Assembly: GCA_010093485.1 (NCBI GenBank)
Contig: MU001505.1
Location: forward strand, 1,558,809 to 1,622,808
Source of the DNA: Karstenula rhodostoma CBS 690.94
Taxonomy: Eukaryota; Ascomycota; Dothideomycetes; Pleosporales; Didymosphaeriaceae
DNA length: 64,000 nt
Reading direction: 5' to 3'
Part shown: positions 25,001 to 37,100 of the stretch, piece after piece
Numbering within the stretch: the first letter of the stretch is position 1
Layout of the letters: every line of letters begins with the position of its first letter
Notes under the pieces: model-generated
The model's database searches: none
The model's input: the letters and a program-made list of their open reading frames with translations, nothing else
Told to the model about the DNA's origin: nothing
Position numbers and translations under genes: made by a program

Positions 25001-25789
25001 TTATGCCAGTGGCTTCGCGACCGCCAGCGACGGGACTGGCGACGGCGGAGGCGAGATGGGAGCGCCCTCGACCTCGGGGAGCACCCAGTTCTCCTTGCGC
25101 GCAAGCCACATGACGGTGTTGATGTCGAAGTGCTCGAAGAAGACTTCGTCCCAGAAGCGAGCCTTCGGGTCCGCGTACGTATGGTACTCGTGGCGGATGG
25201 CCTCGATGTCGAGTCCCTGGATGCGTCGCACGGTAGCAACAAGACAGCCAGTCCGATGCTTGCCCTTGTTGCAGTGGATGAGAACGGGGTGATTGGTGCG
25301 GTCGAGCAAGATGTTCAGAGCGCGGTTGATGTCGCAGCTCTGGACGCGGACGGCGCCTTTGTTGGCGTTGATGTGCACTTGGAAGTGCTGGATGCCGGCC
25401 GACTTCATGAACTCGCGGTATTCCTCTGGAATCTCCTCGGGAACCAAGGTGATGATGGTCTTCAGCTTCAAGCTTTGCAGGAAGTCGAAGTTCTTCGGCT
25501 GGGGATAGCTGCTTCGGTACACGCTGCCTGGGACAACAGCACCATAGTTGCTGGGCGGAAACAAGGAGCGTAACCGCCCAGGGGCGATGGTCTCTGTGAT
25601 GGGGGAGGGGGTGCGAGTCTTGACCACGTCTGCGCTCTCATCACCGTCGGCTAGGTCCTCGTGGTGCGTGCATTCAGCGTGCTCGGTCAAGAGGTTGTTG
25701 GGAGAGAGGCCCAGGCTCGCAAAGTAGCTCTTGACGCTCGTGAACAGGCTGCTCCTGGCAGTAGGCTGCTCGACTTTGTTGGTGGACAT
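25001..25789 (-). CDS. SIW14: Siw14-type dual-specificity phosphatase
   Basis: Single exon, 262 residues. The core matches the atypical cysteine phosphatases of the Siw14 group, which in yeast hydrolyse the 5-beta-phosphate of inositol pyrophosphates. In order: a disordered N-terminus of about 75 residues, NYGAVVPGSVYRSSYPQPKN (residues 81-100), LKLKTIITLVPEE, and the P-loop HCNKGKHRTG with nucleophile C173 and R179. The family's DEYRRF-like region appears here as HEYHTYADPKARFWDEVFFE, followed by a closing tail with ENWVLPEVEG. The extra Pro-rich C-terminus (PISPPPSPVPS) is not in the yeast protein. The start at 25789 is the first ATG after an upstream stop. A signalling role is inferred from the family only. 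Confidence 0.92.
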   Translation of the reverse strand: MSTNKVEQPTARSSLFTSVKSYFASLGLSPNNLLTEHAECTHHEDLADGDESADVVKTRTPSPITETIAPGRLRSLFPPSNYGAVVPGSVYRSSYPQPKNFDFLQSLKLKTIITLVPEEIPEEYREFMKSAGIQHFQVHINANKGAVRVQSCDINRALNILLDRTNHPVLIHCNKGKHRTGCLVATVRRIQGLDIEAIRHEYHTYADPKARFWDEVFFEHFDINTVMWLARKENWVLPEVEGAPISPPPSPVPSLAVAKPLA

Positions 25790-27257
25790 GATGGCGGTGC
25801 GTGACGTGAAAACTGGAGAGGGCTGCTGTCAATGGAGCCGGTAGGCTAACGACCGTTGGGGCTGCTGTAGGCTTGTACTCGTCGCTGGGGCAGACGTCAC
25901 GAGAGGCGAGTCCGCTTATGCCGGCGCTCGGAGCTTCGCGTTTCGCGTCGGTGTTAAGGGTCGGATGGGGTGGACTGTCTCGAGCGCGTGCGAGCTGGCT
26001 GGAATCTGGGGGGTGGGGTGATCCCAAGAAGGTGTGCTTCTTTATAAAGAAGAGTGCAGCCACCTGCGGAGCGAGGCCTGTAGCGTTGTGAGCCGGGAAG
26101 GTAAAATTGCATTATGTGACTGTGGTTGTCACAATGTCGCGTGTCCACACGCGACCCATGGATGCGGCGGGCCCCCGCTGGTTCTGCGAGGGAAGAGTGT
26201 GCTGGAAGGGCGACTTACTTCGCGGTTACCGGGGGTTTAAAGGACGCATGGTGTATTGTGAGTGCAGGCCGTGGAGTTGGCGATGTGCATGGTCGGCGAA
26301 GGATGGAGGGTGGTGGAGGGTTGAGGATGGAAGAGCAGGCGCTGGATGTGCGGGCGGCGGTGGGTGTGCAAATGTGTGGTGGAGACGCGGGTGACGGAGG
26401 CCAGGCTAGAGTACGCGAGGTGCAAACTGGTAGTGGTAGTGTTGAAGAGGATCAAAGGCGCGAGCACAAAGCGCCGAGCAGTAGTCGTCCGACAAATAGG
26501 AAGCTTAGTCAGGGGGCAGCTCGGAAAGATACGCGACGCCGCCGCCGAGCTTCCCCCGCGGCAGGCCGACGACGTCACTGCGTGCAGGCATGGGCAGTGG
26601 CCGGCGCGAGGCTGCGTGTCCGTCGCAGAGCCGCACAGTCGCATCGGTCTGCCTCTGTTGCAGCTCCTTGGTTCCTGTCCGAGACGCCCCGCCGTGTTCG
26701 CTGGTACGTACGCTCTAGCTCCCAATCTCGCCCGCTCGCCAGCATCTTGGCATTGTTGAGGCCCGTCTCCGCCAACGCCCGCTCCGAGCACGCCGGGCCT
26801 GCTTGCTGATGCTAACGAGGCGATTGCGGTGGCGACGACTGGCCGCGGGCAGTCTCCACTCGAAGCGTGTAGAGTCGTCCTGCCACGGCGGGGAGACGTG
26901 TCTCTCATACGAACCTAAAGACCGGATGTAAGCTGAGGCCTTTGTATAAAGTAGTTGATCCTAGAGCAGCTCAGGCTCCTTTGCTAGTTAGATATAGAAT
27001 AGGCAATCCTCGAGTAACCCAGGCTACTATACAAGATTGTAATTCCGACCTGATGCTGTATCGCCCGTGTTCACCTGGAGGTCCCGTGAGAGTCATGTGA
27101 AGATGCGCAGTGCACGGGCTTCTGAAAGCTGCTGGACCTCGGGGCAGCACTCACATCACGCCGTCTTGTCTATTGTCTCTTGTCTCTTGAATCACCCCAT
27201 CGCCGCATGGCCTTTTCAACGTCTTAGTCCCAGTAGCCCCTCATTCTGTGAAGCGCC
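25790..27257. other. Divergent intergenic region, 1.5 kb
   Basis: Lies between divergent SIW14 and the DUF3984 gene. Long overlapping frames exist on both strands at 26126-26908 because the DNA is GC-rich, but none looks protein-like. The plus side just before 27258 is the probable DUF3984 leader (tctcttgtctcttg). Confidence 0.4.
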
Positions 27258-28529
27258 ATGGACCCTCCGCGCTCACACTCGGCGCGCCGTTCCTACCCCA
27301 ACCTGAACCTGCACAACCTCTCGCTGGCCCCGCTAAGCAAGCAGTATCCACTCGATGCCTCCGCTCCGCCATCCCCAGACGAGGACCGCATCTACACCCC
27401 GCGCACCTCGTACATTGCGCAAAAGAGCGCCCCCACCACCCCCGGCATCCTCAGTCTGGGCCAGAGCCGCAGCAGCTCGCGCAATGGCCGCCGCACCACG
27501 AAACCGTATGCCTACGACGGCTACTTCATCAACCCAGATGTGCCCGTGCGGGATGCCGGCGACGTGCCCAAGGCGAAGAGCACCACGGCCCTCCTCCCAG
27601 GCGTGAGCTTCGCCGACCAGCCCAAGCTGCAGGGCCGCCATCACGTGCGCAAGGGCACCGCGCCCCTGCCTCTGCGTCCCGCCCACCATCGCCACCACAC
27701 CAGCGAGTCGGCCAACGAATGGTTCCACCGCGCTGGCATGGTGATAGCCGGGGAGACGAGAGACTCCAAGGGCCAGGGCTGGCTGGTGCGCCGGGAGAGC
27801 TCCACGAGCCTCGTCCACCAGAGCGACGACTACGAGGAACACCCCTCGCACGACGGCCGGCACATGGCGCTGCTGTCCGGCGAGCACATGCCCGACATGG
27901 ACTACAGCACCTTCACGCCGCGCTATTCGCGGGCCGGCAGCCGCGCTCAGAGCCGCGTCGTCAGTCGCGTTCCCAGCGCGCGCACAAGCCGAAGAGGATC
28001 ACGGGTAGGCAGCCGCGCCGAGCTCATCATGACTGCCGGTCTGAGGACTCCCGGCGGGCGCCGCAGCTTCGACCTTGACGACAGCATGTTCGAGGAAAGC
28101 CCCGTAGAGGCCGACTTTGTCGAGGCGGACGAGGAGGACGAGGGTGACGAGGAGGAAATTGCGCGGCTGGCGCGCGACCGCGGGTTTGGGCTGGGCACGT
28201 GGGTGGACCGGCTGATGGGGTGGACGCTGTTCAGCGTGGACGAAGACGGCGAGGAGTCGTCAGACGGCGAGTACGAGGATGAGGATGGGACGCCCAGACC
28301 GGAAAACATGACGAAGGAGGAGCTAAAGCTGCTGCGCGAGGTCGAGGCAAAGCGGCGGAAGCTCGAGCGCGAGGCCATCATCGCCGCGGCCGCAGTCCAG
28401 GCGCCGCATAGAAGTAACACGGGTGAGGATGATGCTGCTGCGGGGGACAAGCCGCCTCCGGGCGAGGAAGGCGGGGGCTGGGCGGACGCAGCGTGGCTTG
28501 TCAGTATTGCCGCGAAGGTCTTGTTGTAG
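27258..28529 (+). CDS. DUF3984-type conserved fungal protein
   Basis: Single exon, 423 residues. The N-terminal segment LSLAPLSKQYP, then YTPRTSYIAQKSAPTTPGIL and YAYDGYFINPDVPVRDAG, resembles the DUF3984 family of filamentous fungi. A block follows with ANEWFHRAGMVIAGETRDSKGQGWLVRRESS, then Arg/Ser repeats (SRAGSRAQSRVVSRVPSAR), an acidic stretch (EADEEDEGDEEE), LARDRGFGLGTWVDRLMGW, a coiled-coil-like helix (EELKLLREVEAKRRKLEREA) and a hydrophobic C-terminal end (WADAAWLVSIAAKVLL). The last helix might contact a membrane, which is speculation. No enzymatic residues are recognisable. Confidence 0.85.
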   Translation: MDPPRSHSARRSYPNLNLHNLSLAPLSKQYPLDASAPPSPDEDRIYTPRTSYIAQKSAPTTPGILSLGQSRSSSRNGRRTTKPYAYDGYFINPDVPVRDAGDVPKAKSTTALLPGVSFADQPKLQGRHHVRKGTAPLPLRPAHHRHHTSESANEWFHRAGMVIAGETRDSKGQGWLVRRESSTSLVHQSDDYEEHPSHDGRHMALLSGEHMPDMDYSTFTPRYSRAGSRAQSRVVSRVPSARTSRRGSRVGSRAELIMTAGLRTPGGRRSFDLDDSMFEESPVEADFVEADEEDEGDEEEIARLARDRGFGLGTWVDRLMGWTLFSVDEDGEESSDGEYEDEDGTPRPENMTKEELKLLREVEAKRRKLEREAIIAAAAVQAPHRSNTGEDDAAAGDKPPPGEEGGGWADAAWLVSIAAKVLL

Positions 28530-30260
28530 AGGGTGTCTATCCTGGCGTATGTAGCGTCTTTCCAATGCGTCTACCATTCGTACCAAACATAGAGTCCACC
28601 CCATCCTACCATCTCCTCCAGATGCCAAATCGATCCTCTCGGGGAGACATAGGATATCACCCGAGGCGTCATTGTCGTTGTTATTTCGGACCATCCACCG
28701 TTTCACACTCCCCAAGAACCTTCTCGCACTCGCAAAACACCATCCCGTGTCCGCCCAACCAACCCACTTCAACCCTTCTATACATCTCCTACCAAATAAA
28801 CAAAGTCAGACGCAACAAAACCCTCCCCTCGCTTACTTACGCATGGAGTAGGACAGACTCAACTCCCTCTGCCCTCCGCCACGCAAGCAAAGAACCCTGA
28901 AAGCCCGCTAGACTACACACTTCCCCCGCTTACTTATAGATACTCCCCCGCCACGCAAGGAAAGAAGCGTTGCCGCTCGCGAGATGGTAGAATAGGCGAA
29001 TGGCGTTTACGTGCACGGTAGTCAAATTTTTTCCGTCGGCGTTAGGTGTTGTGTCATGGTATGGATGGAGAAGACAAAACCTAGTACCTGCGCACGGCAA
29101 CCAACCCTTTCCACGAGGAAGAAACTCCATTTACATACAGTACACCCAGTCAACGGATCATCTCCTTTCCTTTCTTTGGTGTTGATTTCGTCCGCGGCCT
29201 GTGGAAGGGGATCGTGTGGAGGTGGGGTGGACCCCACACAAGTCCCCCAGGACGCCGATGAAGCTAGTCGTGTACCCTTACCACGCGCACGACCGCAACG
29301 CCGATACCGTATCCACAGGTCGGATATCGATATCCCTTCTGTGCGAAATCGCACTCAACACAGGTACCCACACACGCGCTGAGATGTATCACTCCCCACG
29401 CACGCGCTAGGGCACGTTCACGCACGCTCATCGCGTCTACTCGGGCATGTATCTCAAACACCCACGACTAACGGAGGGAGGGAGGGAGGGAGGGAGGGAA
29501 GCCCGAACCCGAGCGAGAAAGAGCGGACTACTCCCGTATCCCTTTCTCATCTCTTCTGTTCATTTCTTTATCAAGGTAATCCAACAAAGACACCAATCCC
29601 GCAAGCAAGCACGCAAGCCCGCCGTGGATGCCTAATACCAAACAACACCATCCCTCGAACCCCAGTACAGTACCGCGCCGTACAGTACAGTACAACGCAG
29701 TGCAGTGCAGTGCCTCAGGTCGAGAAGCCTGAGACACCACACCACACCACACCACTCACTCACTACCAGACGTCCGGGTCCGGCGCACAACCCCAACCGC
29801 AGTAGATATTACTCCACCTATACATCCCATGGCCAACTACAACTCATGTACCCAGCAAGAATCAAATTTTTCATTTTCATTGTTCATTTTTTCATGTTTT
29901 CTTTTTCCGGCAGGATCGATCGACAACGACGTGATGTGACCCAAGCGTGATCCTTCAAAGGACCGGGCCGTGCGGTGGGGAATCGGGACGCGGGGGGGGG
30001 CGATCCTGGTCTTTTCTTGTGTTGGATTGTCATGATTTGTCGTGTTTTAGGATGATATGATTGATTAATTGATTGTGCTATGGCTAGGGATGTATATGTG
30101 TGCCAACGATGCTGGTTCTATATACGGTATATACAACGCAGCGGTACATACAGCGCAGACGGTATATACAACGCAGCAGCGGGGGCTCCGCACCATGCAA
30201 GGCACAGACGAATTTGAATCCGCCGCCGCCGCCACCGCCGCCTCGCCTCGCCTACGGTGC
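28530..30260. other. Convergent intergenic region rich in simple repeats
   Basis: Lies between the stops of the DUF3984 gene and GPI10. It contains (GGGA)n at 29473-29499, tacagta/gcagt repeats near 29665-29712 and an (acacc)n run near 29735-29755. No gene is seen. Confidence 0.5.
29473..29499 (+). repeat. (GGGA)n microsatellite
   Basis: Uninterrupted tetranucleotide repeat in the intergenic region. Confidence 0.9.
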
Positions 30261-32355
30261 TCAGTCCAAGCACCACACCAACACGTCGCCCTGCCTGCGC
30301 CAATCATCGTGCCAGTGCGAGTTGAACCCGCGCCAGCACTCGCGGTACGTGCTGCCAGCGAGGACCTCGCGGAGCACGGGCTCGAGCTGCGCGAAGAAGA
30401 CGAGGTGCTGCGGCCAGGGCCGCCGACTCGCCCGCTGCACGCTGCCCTCGACGCGCGCCCAGTGCCGGCTCGACCGGCTGCCGCCCGCAAAGACCGTGTC
30501 GACGTGCTCCATGCTGTCCCGCAGCCAACCAGCGGGCCCCGGGGAGAGGAAGAACTGGTCCGCCTCGTCGAGGTACGCGGCTCGGTCCGGCAGCGGGATG
30601 TTGAGTGGGGGCTCGCAGGTCAGGGCCCACGCGGATAGGGAGGCATGGACGAGGTGCGAGCGCCAGGGCGTGCTGTGGCAAGGCATGAGGAAGGCGACGG
30701 ACGTGTTGGTCGGGCGTGCGCCGGTACCGGAGGGGGGGTAATTGAGCGCTTCATGTTTATGGCGGAGGTGGGCGAGGACGTCGATGACGCCGCGCTGGTG
30801 GACCTGCGAGGCATACCCGGCGATGAGGAGATTGGCGGTGAGGAGGAGGGTAAGGAGGGCCTTGCGGGAGATCGACGCGTGGGGAGGGAAGAAGGTGGTC
30901 AAGGGCTTGGCGGCGAGGACGTGGAGGAAGGGCAGGACGGGGTACAGGAAGCGGACTTCTTTGTGGGTGAGCAGGGTCAGGGAAGCAGTAACGGTTAGCG
31001 ACGTCCACGCAAGCTGGGAAAGCAGCGTTTGGGCTTCAGCGTCCCGGGCATGTCCGGAGCGAGGCGACCTCGTCGACAGACCGTGCCAGAGCCCGACGAG
31101 AGCAAAGGGCAAGGCAGTCGTGAGCAGAAGTGGTAGCCCTTCGGTCAGGTAGTAGTCTGGGCGGTTCGTGCCGTAGAACACGGCCAATGACTGGAAGATG
31201 TTGAAGTAGAGGAACCGAAGGGGTGGGAAAGTCCATGTCTGGTAATAGAACCTGTCAGAGAGGACGGAGCATGCGATGGTGACAGCACTGATGGTGTCAG
31301 TCAATCGGTGATTGGTGTGGAATGAGACCAGGGCAAGCGGATGTATGGAAAACTTACCCGCAGAGCGAAATTTCACGGATCAGGATATATCGCTGCCGGG
31401 TTGAGGCGCGCCACCATGTTGGGAGCAATAGAGTGATCCATACGAGGGCATTGGTTGGGCGTAGAATGCAGGCGAAGGCTGCTAGGAGCAGTGACAGGCG
31501 CAGGCTGCAGCAAGTGTATCAGTGCCGGCGCTAGAGAGGGTTCCGCGGACGACGTCTCCATGTTCCACTTGACACTTACTGAGGGATGGAATGTAGGGGC
31601 GAGTCTTGGCCGGCAATCTTGGGTTGCTTCTTATCATGCGATGCTGACCCCGGAGAGTGCCAAGGCCAGTGATAAACTGCGACAGCTGTTACGGCCGTCT
31701 CAAGGCAGTTGGACAAGGTCCTGGTCGCGCAGAACCACTGCCAGGGACTGCATACGGACAATGCAAGCTACAGTCGCGGAGCATCAGAATCTACGAGGAC
31801 ATTGGCAACATGACAGGCGGGCTACGCACAGTAGTATATGCAGTGCGACTGCCACGACCGTACGCTTTCTCAGCAAGCTTCCAGGTGTAGCAATCTAGCA
31901 GCGCTGCAAATACCGCTTGGGCGAGTTTCGGCGCGGCCAGGAGCAGCTCGGCTTTTGCAGGAGGGCTCAAGCCGCAGAATGCAGCCAGCTCTGCCGCCAA
32001 CTTGTAGACGACGGCGAACAGCTCGGGATGCAGGGACGACCGCAGCTGGGCGGTCCACTCCTGAACAAAGTGTGAGCTACGTTGGGACTTGTTGCGAGAC
32101 GAGCGAGGGCATCGTGTAGGGCACCGCACAAGGGGGCTTTACCCATGTAATCCAGGCGCGGGCGGAGTGGCCAAAGGCAAGCTGCCAGGCTGGCTCAAGG
32201 GACTGGAAGAACTCGTCGGGCTGGAAGAAAGTGCGCAGCGTCAAAGCATTGACGATGCGGAAGGCAAGCAGCAGGGCGACTGGGCCTAGCGTGGCGTCAC
32301 GATGGCCGGTAGTCTTGGCGGCACGCGTGGCCGTGTGGGTGTCGCTGGCGGGCAT
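30261..32355 (-). CDS. GPI10: GPI mannosyltransferase 3 (PIG-B/Gpi10)
   Basis: ER membrane enzyme of GT family 22 that adds the third mannose to the GPI anchor core. Five exons: 32355-32143, 32060-31830, 31767-31580, 31504-31358 and 31287-30261, for 601 residues; introns of 62-82 bases. Landmarks: [18 protein letters not shown] with the catalytic-type acidic loop of GT22 in exon 1, [15 protein letters not shown] across intron 1, NPWQWF-like [14 protein letters not shown] in exon 3, [11 protein letters not shown] in exon 4, [19 protein letters not shown], and [16 protein letters not shown] in exon 5. Repeated hydrophobic spans fit the multi-pass topology. The C-terminal third carries the lumenal region ([16 protein letters not shown]). 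All four splice junctions preserve frame. Length is close to the yeast enzyme. Confidence 0.93.
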
Positions 32356-32734
32356 GGAGCAATCAAGCGGCGGCGCAATCGAGCACGACGGCGAGGATTG
32401 GGAATGGTGAAGATGGAGAGCAGAGAGTGCGGGCCGGCCTGGAACGTCGATGGGCGGTCCGTGTGCTGGGGCGGCGCAGTGTGACTGTAGGCGAGGAATC
32501 TGGGGGGGCTAGTGCGGGCGCTCTGGCCAGGCACCGTGACGGAAAATGAGGTCGCAGTCTAACGCAAAAGGGTATTTCACGATAGCTCCTGCGTGCTGCA
32601 GTCGCAGTTCGCTCGCGCTCGCCCGGCACAACGCCAGACTAGGCATCGTGAGGTGGCCGGCGCCGAGTCGTGGCCGCAGCAGCGCAGCGCTTGCGACAAA
32701 GCGCGGCTGGCAGCGGACGCGGACACGTCAGGGA

Positions 32735-32758
32735 TTTTTTTTTTTTTTTTTTTTTTTT
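32735..32758 (+). repeat. Poly(T) run of 24
   Basis: Uninterrupted homopolymer in otherwise GC-rich DNA, followed by a short ggctcct tandem. It could be the A-tail of a minus-strand retroposed sequence, but no matching body was found. Confidence 0.85.
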
Positions 32759-32895
32759 CGCCGGCTCCTGGCTCCTGGCTCCTGTGTGCTGTGCAGCGTG
32801 TGCTGTGCGCTGCTGGAGCAGTGAGGCTACTGGTGGTGGGATTGCGATGGGCGGGCGGAGCGCTTTGGGTGCTCCACCCGGGTCTCTCGGGCTCG

Positions 32896-32928
32896 GCGGC
32901 TGGCGGCTGGCGGCTGGCGGCTGGCGGC
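32896..32928 (+). repeat. ggcggct tandem repeat
   Basis: About four and a half copies of a 7-base unit. Confidence 0.85.
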
Positions 32929-33235
32929 CCTCTGGGACGGGTGCAGGAGGGCGGGAGCGAAGAAGCAAAACAGACGAGGGGAGGGCGAAAATCTGGGGTT
33001 GCGGCTGCTGCAAGCTGACATTGGTCAGGTATTGCTTATCGCGGCTGGAGAAAAGGCCATGGCTTCTGCGGGTGCATGAGAGGCAGCCTTGGAATTGGTT
33101 GTAAGCTGCTCGATCCGATCCCCATTATTGAATACACTCGTATAGGCAGCACGCAGTAGGCCTAGCGCAGACCAGCCCCCAGCACGCTTTCCTGTGCGTC
33201 CATACTCAGGCCCCGTCGACGTGCGTTAGCAGGGA

Positions 33236-33298
33236 TATGGATAGGGATATAGATATGATATAGATATGATATAGATATGATATAGATATGATATGGAT
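33236..33298 (+). repeat. atatgatatag tandem repeat
   Basis: About five copies of an 11-12-base AT-rich unit between GC-rich flanks. Confidence 0.85.
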
Positions 33299-33590
33299 GG
33301 CACGCCCGCTCGGGCCCAACGATCAGCAGCGAACACCCACTGAGGACGCCACACGCATCGTGTTGGGACCTTGACGAGCCCTGCAACGAGCGACCAGCGT
33401 CGCTAGCCCGCCGCAGCCTAGCGCGTGCGTACGGCGCCAGGGAGCTTCTACCTTCTAGCATAGCAGACGTCATTGGCCGTATGCCGCGATACGGGTAGAC
33501 TGGAATTGCGCTGGCATCGCTCGAGCCATCCGCTCGCTCGCTCTTTGCGACCTCAAGCACTGGCAGCAGTGGCAGTGCCAGATCCCCAAG

Positions 33591-33650
33591 CACCGTCCAC
33601 CGTCCACCGTCCACCGTCCACCGTCCACCGTCCACCGGCCACCGTCTGCC
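33591..33650 (+). repeat. ccaccgt tandem repeat
   Basis: About eight copies of a 7-base unit, degenerating at the right end (ccggccaccgtctgccgtcc). Confidence 0.88.
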
Positions 33651-34187
33651 GTCCGCAAGACCGCCAGCCAGCCAGGCCCACTTCCTGCCACGCAGGCGGG
33701 CAGCTACGAGGCTTTGTTTTCGCCCTCGTGCACCGTCCGTCCGTCACTCCGTTACTGCTCCGAAGTCGACCCACCCTACCGTCTCTGCCCACCTCAGCGT
33801 CATATCCCGCCCTCCCTACATCCACTTGGGCCAAATCATCTGCCCTGCGTCCATCATTGCCCCTACCGGCTACCTCGTGCTGTCTGCCCGCTAGGCCTCC
33901 GCGACGTCGGGCCTTCGCTGCACGTCCCTGTCTCAACCATCACGGCCCGTCAAAGACACCCAGCGCCCCTCCACATCGTGCTCGCACACACGCTACCCGC
34001 ACTGCACAGCGCCCGTCCACCTCACTCGAGAGCGCCGCTGCATCCCGCCACCCAGCCCGCACCAGATATGCCACGCCCGTCGTCCACGCGCCCCTCCCGT
34101 AATCCATAAACCAACGCTGCAAGACATGCTTGTGCCATCTGCCTAAGGGTGCGAGGCGACGTCGGCGCCATCTGGCCCTGATTCCGA

Positions 34188-37100
34188 ATGAATCCAAACC
34201 TGCAGCGCGCCCAACTTGCGGCCGCCATGGCCGACGGCCCGAGTACGAGCTTGACAGCGGAAGAGGTGGAACCGAGGCCAGACGTTCCGCACGCCCACTT
34301 GCCCTCGTCCACCGTGTGCGACATGGACACGAACGAGGCGTCTGCGCCTGCCGTCCACGACTTTGCGCCTCTCCACGCCACCGCTCAACAAAACACCACG
34401 GTAGAACATGAGGACAGCCGCGCAGAGGGAGGCGAGGCCGACAGCACCCCGCGCTCAGAGATGCCCTCGGTCTCGCACGCCGTCAACGAGACGCTGCTGC
34501 GCCACGCCTCTGAGCCCAGCGCAGAGCCCAGCTACTTCTCGCCCCAGCCGCTGCGGGTGCTGCCCTCCAAGATAGCACACACGAATCCCTCTACCGAGCC
34601 ATCGCCCACGGGGAGCGATGCTGCACTAGACCCGCCGCGCTCCAGCAGCTTCGCCTCCTCGTGGCGGGCAACCAGACCCTCGCCCGCGCCTCCCTCAGAG
34701 ACCGACCGTCCGCCGTATCAACGCGACCTCTCGAGCACATCCATAACCAGCGCTGCCACGGTGCGTGCGAACTCGGTAGATGCGACCCAAGCCTACCTCC
34801 TACCAGCGCCCCGGGATGGTCCCGTCTATCCCAATCAATCCTATGCCGCCCTCCAGATGCAGCAGCACTACACCCAGGCCCCGTACATACTGCGTGCCAA
34901 AAGCTCGCAGCCTTCCCACCACCACTCGGGCTATTCCATGTCGCACATTTCCACTTTTGGGCTGCCTGGCGAGCATTATCGCGGCGGCCTCATGGATACG
35001 GGCTCTCGCACCGTTGGCAACTCTCCGGCGAGCAGCCCTGGCCTCTTCAGTCCGAACGAGTCTCGACTCCGGCACAGTGAACAATCCGACGATAACCTCT
35101 ATTCGGGCCCATGGCTCCACTATACACATAGGCAAGCACCAAAAGAGACGCACGTGGCCGATGTGGATGTCGATCCCATGTCCGGACGCAAGATCATCAA
35201 CCACTATGAGATCCTCGACGAGCTTGGCCGCGGCATGCATGGCAAGGTCAAGCTGGGGCGTGATCTCCAGAGCGGTGACACGGTCGCCATCAAGATCATC
35301 GACCGCTATTCCAAACGCCGTCGCCTGGGGAAGAACACAAGCCACGAAGACAAGATCAAACGAGAGATTGCCATTCTCAAGAAGGCTCGTCACGAAAACA
35401 TTGTTGGTCTCCTCGAAGTCATCGACGATCCCTCCAAGAAGAAAGTCTACATCATCTTGGAGCACGTCTCACTGGGCGAGGTAAAGTGGAGGAAGGAAGG
35501 CGCCAAAGAAATTTGTCTTGTAGAATGGCGCCGCATCCAGCGGGAATCCGAAGGCATCTTCGACAACGAAAACGCCAAGATGGAAGACGACGCCATCATC
35601 AAGCTGGCACACCAGAAGCTACAGCGGCAACAGCGCCGCCAGGCAAGAAAACGCAGGATCATGAAGATGCAAGAGACCGGGAATGAGGCTTGGAGTCTCG
35701 AGCTTGGTGGTGACTCGGAAGACGACTACTCGGACAACGAATACAGCCCTCGAACGTCTGCACGTAGTGACGAGAGACCTGCCAGTCGGCCGGGCTATCC
35801 TCATCGCCAGGGATCAAGCACCAGCCAGGATGCCGCGATGGAGACTGCCTTCCGCGAAGGCACGCCCTCGGCCAGCGCTCGGGGCGAGTCTTCTTCCCCG
35901 ACTGGCTTGGAAGGGACAATGTATGGGGCATACGACACAGAAGCGCTCCGTGGTCGCACCCCAAGCATCACTGGCAGCAGCTCGTCGCACCTTACCAATC
36001 CCGAGGACGAAGTCCCTGAGCATTTCCATTACGTCCCAGTAATGACCATTGAGAAAGCTCGGGCTGCATTCCGAGACACCGTCCTCGGGCTAGAGTATCT
36101 TCACTTCCAGAACGTCATCCATCGCGACATCAAGCCTGCGAACTTGCTGATGACTTCCCTGGGACGGGTCAAGATCTCCGACTTTGGTGTGTCGTACCTG
36201 GGGAGCGGTCCTCGCCAGGACAGCACTGGAGACCAGTCCGAATCTGATGCCCCGGAAGTCGACGAGGCCATCGAGCTGGCAAAAACAGTTGGGACGCCGG
36301 CTTTCTACGCGCCCGAACTCTGCAACACCGAGCTTGACGCCGAGCCCTACAAAATCGACAGAGCCATCGATGTTTGGGCGCTTGGCGTCACGTTGTATTG
36401 CCTCATCTACGGGCGTGTTCCGTTCCACGACCAGAACCAGTTCTTCCTGATGAAGCGCATTACCGACGACGAGCCATACATCCCCGCGTATCGGCTCAAG
36501 CCTGTAGATGATAGTCCCAACTCTCGACCAAACTCGCATGGCCGCATGTTCCTGAGTTCCGGCGACAAGAGGTTAGACCACGATCTCGACTACGAAGCCG
36601 TGAATGACGATCTGCGAGACCTGATGCAGAGGCTTTTGATCAAGGATCCACGGAAGCGAATAACGATACCCGACATCAAGCGGCATCCATGGCTTATGCA
36701 AGGCATCGACAACGCAGACAAATGGGTCAAAGAGACTGAGAAGCAACTCGAGGGGAACAAGATCGAAATTTCAAAGGAAGATATCGAAAAGGCCGTCGTT
36801 CCTTTTGGCGCTCTGTTTGATAAGATGCGGTACACCGTCACCAAGATCAAAGACCTCACCCGGAGTTTGACCCGTCGAGAGTCGAAACCACGAAACCGAG
36901 CCCGAAGCACGGCTGGCGGTCAAGATGGCCCTCCTATCCTAAGTGCAAACTCATCGAGCAGCACTATCAGCCAGGAAGGTCGCCGACCGAGCCTGGGCCC
37001 AGGCATGTCTATTTACGAAGCGCTCAGCAAGTCGAGGGAATCTGAACATCCGCTTTCCCATAGCGTAACCGCAAGCCCTGATACGAGTATCCGGTCGCGA

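Larger units (their letters stand above)
32356..34187. other. Divergent intergenic region with several tandem repeats
   Basis: 1.8 kb between GPI10 and the kinase gene. It holds a T24 run, a ggcggct tandem, an atatgatatag tandem and a ccaccgt tandem (listed separately). The final 600 bases are strongly C/T-rich, fitting the long leader of the kinase transcript. Confidence 0.5.

Noticed and set aside
26126..26908. Long overlapping frames on both strands upstream of the DUF3984 gene
   Set aside because: GC-rich DNA gives few stops; products are Arg/Ser/Ala-rich without domains, and both strands look alike.
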